NCBI RefSeq assembly: GCF_021462285.1
Contig: NZ_CP082787.1
Coordinates: 4,650,001-4,714,000, forward strand
DNA: 64,000 nt
Source: Serratia entomophila
Lineage (GTDB): Bacteria; Pseudomonadota; Gammaproteobacteria; Enterobacterales; Enterobacteriaceae
Direction: 5' to 3'
Shown: positions 47,317-57,848 of the stretch, piece by piece
Layout of the letters: every line of letters starts with the position of its first letter
How positions within the stretch are numbered: position 1 is the first letter of the stretch
Made by a program: the position numbers and the translations under genes
The notes under the pieces: generated by a model
The model's database searches: none
Told to the model about the DNA's origin: nothing
Seen by the model: only the letters and a program-made list of their open reading frames with translations

Positions 47317-48414
47317 TTAAGATACTTGCTTATTGCCAGTCGAACGCCGCAGACGCCGCTTGATACGTTTAATGTAACGCGCGACGCGCCAGGCACGCTT
47401 GATGCAATAACCGTAAAGGAAGAAAGCAAGCAAGAATAATGCCAACATAACCCATTCAGGGATAAAAGTCAGGAGCTCGCCGGCCACGCCAATGGCCGCC
47501 AGCAGCGCTGCCGCCAGAGTGATCAAGACGAAAGCCTGCCGCGGCGTAAAACCGGCGCGCATGATCAAATGGTGAATATGCTGGCGATCGGGAGAGAAAG
47601 GGCTCATCCCTTTGCGTAAGCGACGATACATGATCGCAATCATGTCCATCAGCGGAATAGCGATGATCCACAGGGCGGTAACCGGGTTGATCGAGTGAAC
47701 TTCCCCCTGCGAGCTTTGCAGCAGCAGCCAGATAGCGGTGAAGCCAATCAGCGTGCTGCCGGCATCGCCCATGAACACTTTGTAACGGCGGCCCAGCAGG
47801 CCAAGGTTAAGCAGGATATAAGGCACTATGGTGGCGATCATGGCAAAGCACCAGAACGCCATATCGGCGTGGCCGCTCAGATACAGCAGGATGCCCAGCG
47901 CGCCGAAGGAGACGCACGACAAACCGCCCAGCAGGCCGTCGATGCCGTCGACCATATTGAAGGCGTTGATGGCCGCCCACACTGCAAACAGCGTCACCAG
48001 ATAGCCAAACGGCCCCAGCAGCATTTCCCAACTGCCCAGCACATGGCCGAAACTGCGCAGGTAAAGGCCGGCAAACACCATCATCGCCACGCCGACCAAT
48101 GCCTGAACCAGCGCGCGAATTTTAACGCTGATGTCGAAACGATCGTCCAGCGCGCCGACAAACACCAAAATACCCGCGCAGATAAGGTAGAGCTTACCGT
48201 GCACAATCGTTTGTTCAGAGATCAAAAAGGCAAAGCACAGCCCGGCGTAAACGGATATACCGCCGACCAGAGGGATCAGCCCCTGATGGCGTTTGCGGTA
48301 ATTGGGTTTATCAACCAGACCAATACGTTTTGCTACCTTACGGGCAACAAAAAGAAAAACCAGGGAAAACAGGAAAACAAATAGGATTTCAGTACTCATA
48401 GTGAGTAAGTTCAC
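47317..48414 (-). CDS. wecA: UDP-GlcNAc:undecaprenyl-phosphate GlcNAc-1-phosphate transferase
   Basis: 365 residues (E. coli 367), 11-helix polyprenyl-phosphate sugar-1-P transferase. Catalytic motifs are visible: GALDDRFDI, NAFNMVDGIDGL, KVFMGDAGST and the HIHH loop PDRQHIHHLIMRAG. It starts ECA and many O-antigens by forming GlcNAc-PP-undecaprenol. The GTG at 48414 (VNLLTMSTEI) matches the E. coli N-terminus; an ATG five codons later is an alternative. First gene of the ECA operon. Confidence 0.95.
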   Translation of the reverse strand: MNLLTMSTEILFVFLFSLVFLFVARKVAKRIGLVDKPNYRKRHQGLIPLVGGISVYAGLCFAFLISEQTIVHGKLYLICAGILVFVGALDDRFDISVKIRALVQALVGVAMMVFAGLYLRSFGHVLGSWEMLLGPFGYLVTLFAVWAAINAFNMVDGIDGLLGGLSCVSFGALGILLYLSGHADMAFWCFAMIATIVPYILLNLGLLGRRYKVFMGDAGSTLIGFTAIWLLLQSSQGEVHSINPVTALWIIAIPLMDMIAIMYRRLRKGMSPFSPDRQHIHHLIMRAGFTPRQAFVLITLAAALLAAIGVAGELLTFIPEWVMLALFLLAFFLYGYCIKRAWRVARYIKRIKRRLRRSTGNKQVS

Positions 48415-48665
48415 AATTAACAGATCTCTGTAGAAGATAAGGCAGCTTAACATGGGCGACAGGTTGTGCCATGGGTCCCCGTTACCTTTCAGTCATTTCC
48501 TATGACAACAGCGATTCATTCTCATCCCTGCCTTCGCTGCTGCCCGATAAATCGGAACAACCTAACGCGAACAGCATAGTAACGATCTAAACAAGATGAA
48601 TTCTCAATAAGCCGAAGAAACAACTTACTTTTCCATTACTGCCACTTATCGTATCCGCCAAAAGC

Positions 48666-48691
48666 AAAAAACGCCACGTTTAGGCGTGGCG
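48666..48691 (-). terminator. Terminator of rho
   Basis: On the minus strand CGCCACG pairs with CGTGGCG, followed by six T. It lies 20 bases after the rho stop and separates rho from the wec operon. The remaining 250 bp to wecA should hold the wec promoter; nothing else was identified. Confidence 0.88.
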
Positions 48692-48712
48692 CTTGGCGAA
48701 TTTTTTGCTGAA

Positions 48713-49972
48713 TTATGAGCGTTTCATCATATCGAAGAATTCGTCATTGGTTTTGGTCATAGCCAACTTATTAATGAGGAACTCCATCGCGTCGATCTCA
48801 CCCATCGGATGAATGATTTTGCGCAGGATCCACATTTTTTGCAGCTCTTCAGAGGTGGTAAGCAACTCTTCTTTACGGGTACCGGAACGGTTGTAATCGA
48901 TGGCTGGGAATACGCGCTTCTCGGCGATTTTACGCGCCAGGTGCAATTCCATGTTGCCGGTACCTTTAAATTCTTCGTAGATAACCTCGTCCATTTTCGA
49001 ACCGGTATCCACCAGCGCAGTGGCGATGATGGTCAGGCTGCCGCCTTCCTCAACGTTACGCGCCGCGCCGAAGAAACGCTTGGGACGATGCAGGGCGTTG
49101 GCGTCCACACCACCGGTCAGCACCTTGCCTGAGGCCGGTACCACGGTGTTGTAGGCGCGCGCCAGGCGGGTGATGGAGTCGAGCAGGATGATCACGTCTT
49201 TCTTGTGTTCAACCAGGCGCTTGGCCTTCTCGATAACCATTTCCGCAACCTGAACGTGGCGAGAAGCCGGTTCGTCGAAGGTCGAGGCGATCACTTCACC
49301 TTTCACCAGACGCTGCATCTCGGTCACTTCTTCCGGACGTTCGTCGATCAACAGCACCATCAGCACGCAGTCTGGGTGGTTGTAGGCGATGCTCTGCGCG
49401 ATGTTCTGCAGCAGCATGGTTTTACCGGCTTTAGGCGGCGCGACGATCAGGCCACGCTGGCCGCGACCGATCGGCGATGCCAGATCCAGCACGCGCGCCG
49501 TCAGGTCTTCGGTCGAACCGTTGCCGCGCTCCATCCGCAGACGCGAGTTGGCGTGCAGCGGGGTCAAGTTCTCGAACAGGATCTTGCTGCGGGCGTTTTC
49601 CGGTTTGTCGTAGTTGACTTCGTTAACTTTCAACAGGGCAAAATAGCGCTCGCCTTCTTTTGGCGGTCGAATCTTACCGGAAATGGTGTCACCTGTGCGG
49701 AGGTTGAAACGGCGGATTTGGCTAGGGGATACGTAGATGTCGTCGGGGCCGGCGAGGTAGGAACTGTCTCCAGAGCGGAGGAAACCAAATCCATCCTGCA
49801 ATATCTCCAGCACGCCGTCGCCGAAGATATCTTCTCCGCTTTTCGCATGCTGCTTCAGAATGGAGAAGATGATGTCCTGCTTGCGCATGCGGGCAAGGTT
49901 TTCCAGCCCCATATTTTCGCCGAGAGTAATCAGCTCAGAAACCGGCGTATTCTTTAATTCGGTAAGATTCAT
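48713..49972 (-). CDS. rho: Transcription termination factor Rho
   Basis: 419 residues, same as E. coli. N-terminal RNA-binding domain, Walker [18 protein letters not shown], Walker [18 protein letters not shown] and the Q-loop region near [23 protein letters not shown]. Hexameric RNA helicase that ends transcription of untranslated RNA. A 397-bp upstream region contains a possible leader ORF. Confidence 0.98.
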   Translation of the reverse strand: MNLTELKNTPVSELITLGENMGLENLARMRKQDIIFSILKQHAKSGEDIFGDGVLEILQDGFGFLRSGDSSYLAGPDDIYVSPSQIRRFNLRTGDTISGKIRPPKEGERYFALLKVNEVNYDKPENARSKILFENLTPLHANSRLRMERGNGSTEDLTARVLDLASPIGRGQRGLIVAPPKAGKTMLLQNIAQSIAYNHPDCVLMVLLIDERPEEVTEMQRLVKGEVIASTFDEPASRHVQVAEMVIEKAKRLVEHKKDVIILLDSITRLARAYNTVVPASGKVLTGGVDANALHRPKRFFGAARNVEEGGSLTIIATALVDTGSKMDEVIYEEFKGTGNMELHLARKIAEKRVFPAIDYNRSGTRKEELLTTSEELQKMWILRKIIHPMGEIDAMEFLINKLAMTKTNDEFFDMMKRS

Positions 49973-50097
49973 AGTGGTGGGTTCTTAAACTCGGGGTGTG
50001 TCTCGAACTTGTATCGTGAATGGTATGGCAGCGTGATACGTGCCTGTTTACTGGACGTTCGATCACCGGGCGCTGAGCCGTCGCGGTAAGAAATGGC

Positions 50098-50193
50098 TTA
50101 CATCGGGCGCACGCATTGACGGTTTAAGATCGAAGGTACCTTAAAATTGATTTTGCAAAACCGTTTGATTGCTAAAACACGGGTTGGGTTCAT
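50098..50193 (-). CDS. Possible rho leader ORF, 31 aa
   Basis: ATG-started ORF MNPTRVLAIKRFCKINFKVP... ending at TAA, 125 bases before rho. In E. coli a 33-codon rhoL lies in the rho leader, where rho autoregulates by attenuation. The sequence is not clearly similar to E. coli RhoL, and no good ribosome-binding site precedes it, so it may be a chance ORF. Confidence 0.3.
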   Translation of the reverse strand: MNPTRVLAIKRFCKINFKVPSILNRQCVRPM

Positions 50194-50310
50194 TTTACTT
50201 TCAACACCAGTGCTTCAACACAGAGTAAAGCTTAGATTCAAACTCTTTAGATTTAAAACTTCGGGCAAGTTCTATATGCAGTGTGGTTAAACTTAACACG
50301 CTTCTTGGCA

Positions 50311-50368
50311 GGCGTCTAGCGGTGAATTGAACATCGCCGCCAGACGCCGCTGCCGGGCTTCCCGCCCG
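50311..50368 (-). terminator. Hairpins after trxA
   Basis: Just after the trxA stop the minus strand has CGGGC-GCCCG (50354-50368) and a larger stem GGCGTCT-AGACGCC (50311-50317 with 50342-50348) with further inner pairing. No T-run follows. Likely trxA terminator or 3' stabiliser. Confidence 0.45.
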
Positions 50369-50369
50369 A

Positions 50370-50696
50370 TTACAGATTCGCGTTCAGGAAATCTTTGAGC
50401 TGACCTTTGGACAACGCGCCAACCTTGGTCGCGGCCACTTCACCGTTCTTGAACAGCAACAGCGTAGGGATACCGCGGATACCGTACTTAGGCGCGGTAG
50501 CCGGGTTCTGATCGATGTTCAGCTTGGTGATGGTCAGTTTGCCTTCGAATTCTTCGGCAATCTCATCCAGAATCGGAGCAATCATCTTGCACGGACCACA
50601 CCATTCAGCCCAGAAATCGACCAGGATTGGCCCTTCAGCTTTCAGCACGTCGGCGTCGAAGCTGCCGTCAGTCAGGTGAATAATTTTATCGCTCAT
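50370..50696 (-). CDS. trxA: Thioredoxin 1
   Basis: 108 residues with the redox motif WCGPCK (Cys33 and Cys36) and conserved cis-Pro in [10 protein letters not shown]. General cytoplasmic disulfide reductant, and processivity factor for phage T7-type polymerases. Divergent from rhlB and upstream of rho, as in E. coli. Confidence 0.98.
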   Translation of the reverse strand: MSDKIIHLTDGSFDADVLKAEGPILVDFWAEWCGPCKMIAPILDEIAEEFEGKLTITKLNIDQNPATAPKYGIRGIPTLLLFKNGEVAATKVGALSKGQLKDFLNANL

Positions 50697-50827
50697 GTTC
50701 TACTCCACAGGATTATGTCTACCTTGTTGGTGTAGCATTAACCAACTCAAGGTGATTTTATTTCACCGCGTTTATTTCAACGGATGTGCTTTCGTAAAGC
50801 AATAGTTAGCTGATATTCTACCACACT

Positions 50828-52114
50828 ATGAGCAAAACACACTTGACCGAACAGAAGTTTTCCGACTTCGCCCTGCACCCGTTAGTCCTTGAAGCCCTTG
50901 AGAAAAAAGGGTTTCACCATTGCACGCCCATCCAGGCGTTAGCATTGCCGCTCACGCTCTCCGGGCGTGACGTCGCAGGTCAGGCGCAAACCGGTACCGG
51001 AAAGACGCTGGCGTTTTTAGCGTCTACTTTTCACTATTTGCTTAACCATCCGGCGAAACAGGATCGCCAGACCAACCAGCCGCGCGCCTTGATCATGGCG
51101 CCAACGCGTGAACTGGCGGTGCAGATCCATTCCGATGCGGAATCCCTGTCCCAGTCCACCGGCCTGAAGCTGGGCCTGGCCTACGGCGGCGACGGCTACG
51201 ACAAGCAGCTGAAAGTGCTGGAAAGCGGCGTGGACATCCTGATCGGCACCACCGGTCGCTTAATCGACTACGCCAAGCAGAACTACATCGATCTGGGCGC
51301 CATCCAGGTCGTGGTGCTGGATGAGGCCGATCGCATGTACGATCTGGGCTTTATCAAAGATATCCGCTGGCTGTTCCGCCGCATGCCTGCGGTTGACCAA
51401 CGTCTGAACATGCTGTTCTCTGCCACCCTGTCCTATCGCGTGCGCGAACTGGCCTTCGAGCAGATGAACAACGCTGAATATGTTGAAGTGGAACCGGAAC
51501 AGAAAACCGGCCACCGCATTAAAGAAGAGCTGTTCTACCCGTCCAACGAAGAAAAAATGCGCCTGCTGCAGACGCTGATCGAAGAAGAATGGCCGGATCG
51601 CGCCATCGTCTTCGCCAACACCAAGCACCGCTGTGAAGACATCTGGGGCCACCTGGCCGCCGACGGCCACCGCGTTGGCCTGCTGACCGGCGACGTGGCG
51701 CAGAAAAAACGCCTGCGCATTCTCGACGACTTCACCAAGGGCAACCTCGACATTTTGGTCGCCACCGACGTCGCCGCGCGCGGCCTGCACATTCCGTTGG
51801 TCACTCACGTGTTCAACTACGATCTGCCTGACGATTGCGAAGACTACGTGCACCGCATCGGCCGTACCGGCCGCGCGGGCGAAAGCGGGCACTCCATCAG
51901 CCTGGCCTGTGAAGAGTACGCGCTCAACCTGCCGGCGATCGAGACCTATACCGGCCACAGCATTCCGGTGAGCAAGTACAACAGCGATGCGCTGCTGACC
52001 GATTTGCCGGCGCCAAAACGCCTGTCGCGCCCGCGCGGCGGCAACGGCCCGCGCCGCAACTCCGCGCCACGTCGCGGCGGCGCGCCGCGCAGCAACCGTA
52101 AACGTTCAGGCTGA
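50828..52114 (+). CDS. rhlB: ATP-dependent RNA helicase RhlB
   Basis: 428 residues (E. coli 421). DEAD-box motifs [31 protein letters not shown] and [10 protein letters not shown], then a basic Arg/Gly-rich tail that helps bind RNA. It is the helicase of the RNA degradosome, bound to RNase E. gppA starts 4 bases after the stop. Confidence 0.96.
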   Translation: MSKTHLTEQKFSDFALHPLVLEALEKKGFHHCTPIQALALPLTLSGRDVAGQAQTGTGKTLAFLASTFHYLLNHPAKQDRQTNQPRALIMAPTRELAVQIHSDAESLSQSTGLKLGLAYGGDGYDKQLKVLESGVDILIGTTGRLIDYAKQNYIDLGAIQVVVLDEADRMYDLGFIKDIRWLFRRMPAVDQRLNMLFSATLSYRVRELAFEQMNNAEYVEVEPEQKTGHRIKEELFYPSNEEKMRLLQTLIEEEWPDRAIVFANTKHRCEDIWGHLAADGHRVGLLTGDVAQKKRLRILDDFTKGNLDILVATDVAARGLHIPLVTHVFNYDLPDDCEDYVHRIGRTGRAGESGHSISLACEEYALNLPAIETYTGHSIPVSKYNSDALLTDLPAPKRLSRPRGGNGPRRNSAPRRGGAPRSNRKRSG

Positions 52115-52118
52115 TTGC

Positions 52119-53615
52119 ATGCTCAGTTCCAGCACGCTCTATGCTGCCATCGACCTCGGCTCCAACAGCTTCCACATGCTGGTGGTGCGCGAAGTGGCCG
52201 GCAGCATTCAGACCCTGGCGCGCATCAAGCGCAAAGTGCGCCTGGCGGCCGGGCTGGATCGGAACAATCACCTGTCGCATGAGGCCATGCAGCGCGGCTG
52301 GCAGTGCCTGAAGCTGTTCTCCGAACGGTTGCAGGACATCCCGCGCGAACAGATCCGCGTGGTCGCCACCGCTACGCTGCGCCTGGCATGCAACGCCGAT
52401 GAGTTCCTGCACACCGCCCAGCAAATCCTCGGTTGCCCCGTCCAGGTGATCAGCGGCGAAGAAGAAGCCCGGCTGATTTACCATGGCGTCGCGCATACCA
52501 CCGGCGGGCCGGATCGGCGTCTGGTGGTCGATATCGGCGGCGGCAGCACTGAGCTGGTGACCGGTACCGGCGCGCAGGCCTCCCAGCTGTACAGCCTGTC
52601 GATGGGCTGCGTCACCTGGCTGGAACGCTTCTTCAGCGATCGCAACCTCGGGCAGGAAAACTTCGAGCGCGCCGAACAGGCCGCACGCGACATGGTGCGC
52701 CCGATCGCGCCGCAGCTGCGTCAGCACGGCTGGCAAATCTGCGTCGGCGCCTCCGGCACCGTGCAGGCGCTGCAGGAAATCATGGTGGCGCAGGGCATGG
52801 ACGAACGCATTACCCTGTCCAAGCTGCGCCAACTGAAACAGCGCGCCATCCAATGCGGCAAGCTGGAAGAGCTGGAAATTGAAGGCCTGACGCTGGAACG
52901 CGCACTGGTATTCCCCAGCGGGTTATCCATCCTGCTGGCGATTTTCCAGGAGCTGGGCATCGAAAGCATGATGTTGGCCGGCGGCGCACTGCGCGAAGGG
53001 CTGGTTTACGGCATGCTGCACCTGCCGGTGGAGCAGGATATCCGCAACCGCACTATCCGCAATCTGCAGCGCCGTTATCTGCTTGATACCGAACAGGCCG
53101 AACGCGTCAGCCAGCTGGCGGCCAATTTCTCGCAGCAGGTCAGCAACGAGTGGCAGCTGGATGCGCGATGTCGCGAGCTATTGCACAGCGCCTGTCTGAT
53201 CCACGAGCTCGGCCTCAGCGTCGATTTCAAGCAGGCGCCGCAACACGCCGCCTACCTGATCCGCCATTTGGACTTGCCCGGTTTCACCCCGGCGCAGAAA
53301 AAACTGCTGGCGACCCTGCTGCAAAACCAAAGCAACACCATAGATTTGCCGCTGCTGAGCCAGCAAAACGCGCTGCCGCCGCGCATAGCGCAGCGATTAT
53401 GCCGCATCCTGCGGTTGGCCATCATCTTCGCCAGCCGTCGCCGCGACGATACGCTGCCGGCAGTGCGGCTGCGCGCCAGCCAGGATGACGAACTGACGGT
53501 GATCCTGCCGCCGGGTTGGCTGGAACAGCACCCGCTGCGCGCCGAGGCGTTGGAGCAGGAAAGCCACTGGCAAAGTTATGTCCACTGGCCGCTGATGCTG
53601 GAAGAACAGCAATAA
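52119..53615 (+). CDS. gppA: Guanosine-5'-triphosphate,3'-diphosphate pyrophosphatase
   Basis: 498 residues (E. coli 494), Ppx/GppA family with ASKHA fold: [14 protein letters not shown] and [13 protein letters not shown] for phosphate binding. It converts pppGpp to ppGpp in the stringent response. Possibly co-transcribed with rhlB. Convergent with rep, sharing a terminator. Confidence 0.95.
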   Translation: MLSSSTLYAAIDLGSNSFHMLVVREVAGSIQTLARIKRKVRLAAGLDRNNHLSHEAMQRGWQCLKLFSERLQDIPREQIRVVATATLRLACNADEFLHTAQQILGCPVQVISGEEEARLIYHGVAHTTGGPDRRLVVDIGGGSTELVTGTGAQASQLYSLSMGCVTWLERFFSDRNLGQENFERAEQAARDMVRPIAPQLRQHGWQICVGASGTVQALQEIMVAQGMDERITLSKLRQLKQRAIQCGKLEELEIEGLTLERALVFPSGLSILLAIFQELGIESMMLAGGALREGLVYGMLHLPVEQDIRNRTIRNLQRRYLLDTEQAERVSQLAANFSQQVSNEWQLDARCRELLHSACLIHELGLSVDFKQAPQHAAYLIRHLDLPGFTPAQKKLLATLLQNQSNTIDLPLLSQQNALPPRIAQRLCRILRLAIIFASRRRDDTLPAVRLRASQDDELTVILPPGWLEQHPLRAEALEQESHWQSYVHWPLMLEEQQ

Positions 53616-53623
53616 TGATCTGA

Positions 53624-53650
53624 CAAGGGCGCAAACTGCGCCCTTTGTTT
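53624..53650. terminator. Terminator between convergent gppA and rep
   Basis: AAGGGCGC (53625-53632) pairs with GCGCCCTT (53638-53645), followed by T-rich sequence on the plus strand. Confidence 0.78.
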
Positions 53651-55674
53651 TACCCTTCGCCTTTGGCCTTGGCCAGCTGGGCGCGAATATTGGCCAGATG
53701 GCTCTGGCCCTTCTGCATCCGTTCTTGCGGGCTGACCACCTTGCGCTCGCTTTCCCACGCCAGATCGTCCTGCGGCAGCTCCAGCAGGAAACGGCTCGGC
53801 TCCGGCCGCACCAGTTCGCCATACTGACGGCGCTCCCGGCACAGGGTGAAAATCAGCTCTTTCTGGGCGCGGGTGATCCCCACATAGGCCAGGCGGCGCT
53901 CTTCGTCGACGTTATCCTCATCGATGCTGCTCTGGTGCGGCAACAGCCCCTCTTCCATCCCCACCAGGAACACGTAAGGGAACTCCAGCCCTTTAGAGGC
54001 GTGCAGCGTCATCAGCTGCACCTGATCCAGCTCTTCTTCGCTTTCGCCCCGCTCCATCATATCGCGCAGGGTGAAACGCGTGACCACCTGCGTCAGCGTC
54101 ATCGGCTCGTCCAGTTCGCTGCCTTCCAGCATTTCCGTCATCCAGCCAAACAGCGTATTGACGTTTTTCATGCGCATTTCCGCGGCTTTCGGGCTGGGGG
54201 AAGTTTCGAACAGCCAGCTTTCGTAATCCACGCCGCGGATAAGATCCCGCACCGCCGCCACCGGCTCACGCTCGGCCAGTTGGGCGATGCCGTCCAGCCA
54301 GTGGGTAAAGCGCTGCAGCGACTCCAGCCCGCGGCCGGTGAGGTGCTGGCTCAGCCCCAGATCGAAGCTGGCGCGGAACAGGCTCTTGTTGCGCTGGTTG
54401 GCCCACTCCCCCAACTTCTGCAGCGTCGCCGGCCCGATCTCGCGCTTGGGCGTATTGACGATGCGCAGGAAGGCGCTGTCGTCGTCTGCGTTGGTCAGCA
54501 CCCGCAGATAGGCCAGCAGATCCTTGATTTCCGGCCGCGAGAAGAACGAAGTGCCGCCGGATATTTTGTACGGGATGCGGTTTTGCATCAGCATCTTTTC
54601 AAACAGCCGCGACTGGTGGTTGCCGCGGTAGAGGATCGCGTAATCGCCGTAGTGGGTCTTTTTCACGAAGTGATGGGCGATCAGCTCCCCCACCACCCGC
54701 TCGGCCTCGTGGTCCTCATTATTGGCGGTGACCACCTTCAGCTCCTCGCCGTAGCCCAGCTCGGAAAACAGACGCTTTTCAAACACGTGCGGGTTATTGG
54801 CGATCAAAATGTTGGCCGCCTTCAAAATACGCTCGCTGGAACGGTAATTTTGCTCCAGCTTGATCACCTGCAGCGCCGGGAAGTCTTCCTTCAACAACAC
54901 CAGGTTCTGCGGCCGCGCGCCGCGCCAGGAGTAGATCGACTGGTCGTCGTCGCCCACCACGGTAAAGCGCGCGCGGTTGCCCACCAGCAGCTTCACCAGT
55001 TCGTACTGGCTGGTGTTGGTGTCCTGATATTCGTCCACCAGCAGATAGCGAATGCGGTTCTGCCAGCGCTCGCGCACCTCTTCGTTGCGCTGCAGCAACA
55101 GGGTCGGCAACAGAATTAAATCGTCGAAATCCAGCACGTTGCAGGCGCGCATATGGGCGTGATACAGGCCATAGCAGTGGGCGAACAGTTTGTCGCGCTC
55201 GGAGCGGGCCAACGCCATCGCCCGGGCGGGGTCGACCAGGTCGTTTTTCCAGTTGGAGATGGTGGAGATCAGCTGCGCCACCAGCGTCTTGTCGTTTTCC
55301 AGCCACTTTTCGGTCAGTTCTTTCAGCAGCGCCAGCTGATCCTGATCGTCGAACAACGAAAAGTTGGATTTCATCCCCAGCGCGGCGTACTCCCGCTTGA
55401 TGATCTCCAGCCCCAGGGTGTGGAAGGTGGAAATCATCAGCCCGCGCGCCTCTTTGCGCCCCATGGTTTGCGCCACGCGCTCTTTCATCTCGCGCGCGGC
55501 CTTGTTGGTAAAGGTCACGGCGGCGATGTGCCGCGCCTGATAGCCGCACTGGTGGATCAGGTGGGCAATCTTGTTGGTGATGACGCGCGTCTTGCCGGAA
55601 CCTGCACCGGCCAGCACCAGGCAGGGCCCGGTAACGAATTCGACGGCTTGTTGTTGGCTGGGGTTTAATCGCAT
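53650..55674 (-). CDS. rep: ATP-dependent DNA helicase Rep
   Basis: 674 residues (E. coli 673), SF1A helicase. Walker [11 protein letters not shown] near residues 22-29, [23 protein letters not shown], and [14 protein letters not shown]. It removes protein barriers ahead of replication forks through contact with DnaB. A paralogue of uvrD, also in this window. Divergent from ppiC. Confidence 0.97.
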   Translation of the reverse strand: MRLNPSQQQAVEFVTGPCLVLAGAGSGKTRVITNKIAHLIHQCGYQARHIAAVTFTNKAAREMKERVAQTMGRKEARGLMISTFHTLGLEIIKREYAALGMKSNFSLFDDQDQLALLKELTEKWLENDKTLVAQLISTISNWKNDLVDPARAMALARSERDKLFAHCYGLYHAHMRACNVLDFDDLILLPTLLLQRNEEVRERWQNRIRYLLVDEYQDTNTSQYELVKLLVGNRARFTVVGDDDQSIYSWRGARPQNLVLLKEDFPALQVIKLEQNYRSSERILKAANILIANNPHVFEKRLFSELGYGEELKVVTANNEDHEAERVVGELIAHHFVKKTHYGDYAILYRGNHQSRLFEKMLMQNRIPYKISGGTSFFSRPEIKDLLAYLRVLTNADDDSAFLRIVNTPKREIGPATLQKLGEWANQRNKSLFRASFDLGLSQHLTGRGLESLQRFTHWLDGIAQLAEREPVAAVRDLIRGVDYESWLFETSPSPKAAEMRMKNVNTLFGWMTEMLEGSELDEPMTLTQVVTRFTLRDMMERGESEEELDQVQLMTLHASKGLEFPYVFLVGMEEGLLPHQSSIDEDNVDEERRLAYVGITRAQKELIFTLCRERRQYGELVRPEPSRFLLELPQDDLAWESERKVVSPQERMQKGQSHLANIRAQLAKAKGEG

Positions 55675-55782
55675 GGCGCTTTATTGCTCGACTTTATGAC
55701 GTGGAAGGGGATTGTAGCAGAAAGCGCCGGGGAGATTTAACGGGTATAATCGGCCCAATTTCGCATTGATAAAGGCAATACC

Positions 55783-56064
55783 ATGGCAAAGACGGCGTGC
55801 GCCCTGCACATTCTGGTGGACAATGAAAATCTGGCCAACGAGCTGCTGGCCAAGCTGAAGCGCGGCGTCAGCTTCGATACGCTGGCGCGCAAATACTCGA
55901 GCTGCCCGTCAAAACGCAACGGCGGCTCGCTGGGGGAGTTCAACAAAGGCACCATGGTGGCCGCTTTTGACAAAGCGGTGTTCAGCATCCCGCTGCTCAA
56001 GCCCTATGGCCCGGTCAAAACGCAGTTCGGTTACCACATCATCAAGGTGCTGTACCGCAACTGA
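55783..56064 (+). CDS. ppiC: Peptidyl-prolyl cis-trans isomerase C (parvulin)
   Basis: 93 residues, same as E. coli, a single parvulin domain with ALHILV, GGSLGEF and FGYHIIKVL. Cytoplasmic prolyl isomerase. rep-ppiC adjacency is close to E. coli, but ilvC, which neighbours ppiC there, is not beside it here; yhjJ follows on the other strand. Confidence 0.95.
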   Translation: MAKTACALHILVDNENLANELLAKLKRGVSFDTLARKYSSCPSKRNGGSLGEFNKGTMVAAFDKAVFSIPLLKPYGPVKTQFGYHIIKVLYRN

Positions 56065-56088
56065 GGGGGGCCGAAGCCCCCGCCAGAG

Positions 56089-57588
56089 TTACTGCGCGCT
56101 GGTGTCCGCCGGCGCGGCGGCCGCGGTATCCGCCGGTTTTGGCTCTTCCGTCACCACGGCGGGCGCCGGCGACATGATGCCTTCGTAGGTTTCCTGCAGC
56201 TGCTTCATGCTCATTTCCGGCTCGCCCTTCGGCTGCATCAGCACCAGGGTCGCGTCCTGAGAAAGTTGCAGCTTCAGTTCCTGGTTCAGCGATTCCAGCG
56301 TCAGGCCGGACAAGAACTCCTGGCGCAGCTTCTGATACTGTTCCGGCGCAATATCCACCACACCGCTCTGTTGGGAACGCAGGCGTTGGCTCATCAATAC
56401 GTCGGTGTCGGTGCGCGCATAGGTGGCGAACAGCTTGCTCAGCTGATCGTTTTTCTGCGCCAACAGGCCATCGAACTCTTCCTTGGACAAACCGTTATTA
56501 CGCACGCTAACCAACTCGCGGGCGATAAACGCCAGGCTGGCGTTCAGATTGTTATTCGGCGTGTCCAGATGGATAGCGCACTGCGCGCGCTGGTATTGCA
56601 CCCGGCAATCAAAGCCCAAATGCAGGTTCTTTTGATCGCTCTTTTCCAGGGTTTGCTGCAAATGCCAGAACAGCGCCTCGCGGGCGAGATCGCTGCGCCA
56701 GTAGCGGCTCAGGCTCTGCGAATCGCGAATCGGATGCCAGGGCGCATCCCACATGATAGACAGCGTATCCTGCTTCACCTGATCGTTGATCAGGCTCACC
56801 GGCTGCGGCGGCAACGGCGTTAACGTCGGCATGGTGGCCGGGGTTTCACGTTTGCCTTTCAGCGGCGAGAACGCCTTGCCTATCTGCTCGGCCAGGCTGC
56901 GGCTGTCGACCTTGCCAACCACGTACAGCGTCATCGCGTCCGGGGTATACCATTGCTGGTAGAATTTCTTCAGCTGGTCGATATTGACCGGCCGCTTCAC
57001 CGGCTGGGCCGGATCGTGCGCCAGCAGCGTCGACCCCTTCAGGCGGTAGCGCCACCAGGCGTCTTTCGGATTGGGCGGGAAGGTGCCGATCGGATCGGCG
57101 CTGGAGTTCATCACCGCACGCACCGTGTGCTCGTCGATCGCCAGCTTGCCGGTGGTATCGGAAAGCCACGCCAGCGCCTCTTTCAGCAGGTCTGGGCGGC
57201 TATTTGGCAGACTGAGATTATAAATGGTGAAGTCGTAAGAGCTGATGGCCGGCGGCAACGGCCGCTCGTTGTCCACGCTCTGCTGCCACAGCGAACGCAG
57301 CTGCGGCGCGGTAAAGCTCTCGCTGCGCGCCAGAGACAGGCGCGGCAGCAGATGGGCGAAACCAATCTGCTGCGAAGACTCCGCCAGGGAGCCGGTATTG
57401 ACCATCAACCGCAGTTCGACGCGGTCACTCGGCCGCTGCGGCGTATCAAGGATCTGCCATGAAAACCCGTTGTCCAACTTACCTTGCTGCCAGGCGGGAT
57501 CGGGTTGTAGTGCTTCAGCCTGCACGCTGCCGTTGGCTGCAGCCAACAGCAGCCCACCAACTATAAGATGAATTCTGGTGCCCTGCAT
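56089..57588 (-). CDS. yhjJ: Periplasmic M16-like protein YhjJ, catalytically degenerate
   Basis: 499 residues (E. coli 498). Signal peptide ending near VQA-EA, then the M16 (pitrilysin/insulinase) fold. The zinc-protease motif HxxEH is absent: the matching place reads GFAHLLPRLSL. So it is unlikely to be an active protease, as for E. coli YhjJ; a chaperone-like role has been suggested. The C-terminal tail is Pro/Ala-rich. It is next to dctA as in E. coli, but kdgK is not adjacent. Confidence 0.9.
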   Translation of the reverse strand: MQGTRIHLIVGGLLLAAANGSVQAEALQPDPAWQQGKLDNGFSWQILDTPQRPSDRVELRLMVNTGSLAESSQQIGFAHLLPRLSLARSESFTAPQLRSLWQQSVDNERPLPPAISSYDFTIYNLSLPNSRPDLLKEALAWLSDTTGKLAIDEHTVRAVMNSSADPIGTFPPNPKDAWWRYRLKGSTLLAHDPAQPVKRPVNIDQLKKFYQQWYTPDAMTLYVVGKVDSRSLAEQIGKAFSPLKGKRETPATMPTLTPLPPQPVSLINDQVKQDTLSIMWDAPWHPIRDSQSLSRYWRSDLAREALFWHLQQTLEKSDQKNLHLGFDCRVQYQRAQCAIHLDTPNNNLNASLAFIARELVSVRNNGLSKEEFDGLLAQKNDQLSKLFATYARTDTDVLMSQRLRSQQSGVVDIAPEQYQKLRQEFLSGLTLESLNQELKLQLSQDATLVLMQPKGEPEMSMKQLQETYEGIMSPAPAVVTEEPKPADTAAAAPADTSAQ

Positions 57589-57810
57589 GTGAACCCCTAC
57601 TTAATTACTATCCAATTTCTCTATGCAAATACGGATATTCCATTCAATGGAATCATAAAAATACGCCCTGAGTTTCACAGTGGGGCGGAAAGCAGAAAGT
57701 GTACCATCCTGTTAGACCGCGCGCCTTTGCGGATGTCACTCATTGGCGTGAAAAATAATGGATAGCGTGGTTTTAAATGCAAGAAATCGTTACGTGGGGG
57801 AATAAAGCGT

Positions 57811-57838
57811 CACCGGCCGCGGTTGCGGCCGGTGTTTT
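57811..57838. terminator. Hairpin between dctA and yhjJ
   Basis: CACCGGCCGC-GGTT-GCGGCCGGTG is a 10-bp perfect stem followed by four T on the plus strand; the dctA side has no clean T-run. Likely dctA terminator by position. Confidence 0.6.
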
Positions 57839-57848
57839 AGCGTAGGGA

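Noticed and set aside
57568..57765. 65-codon plus-strand ORF between yhjJ and dctA
   Set aside because: It overlaps the yhjJ signal-peptide region and has no recognised domain or convincing start.
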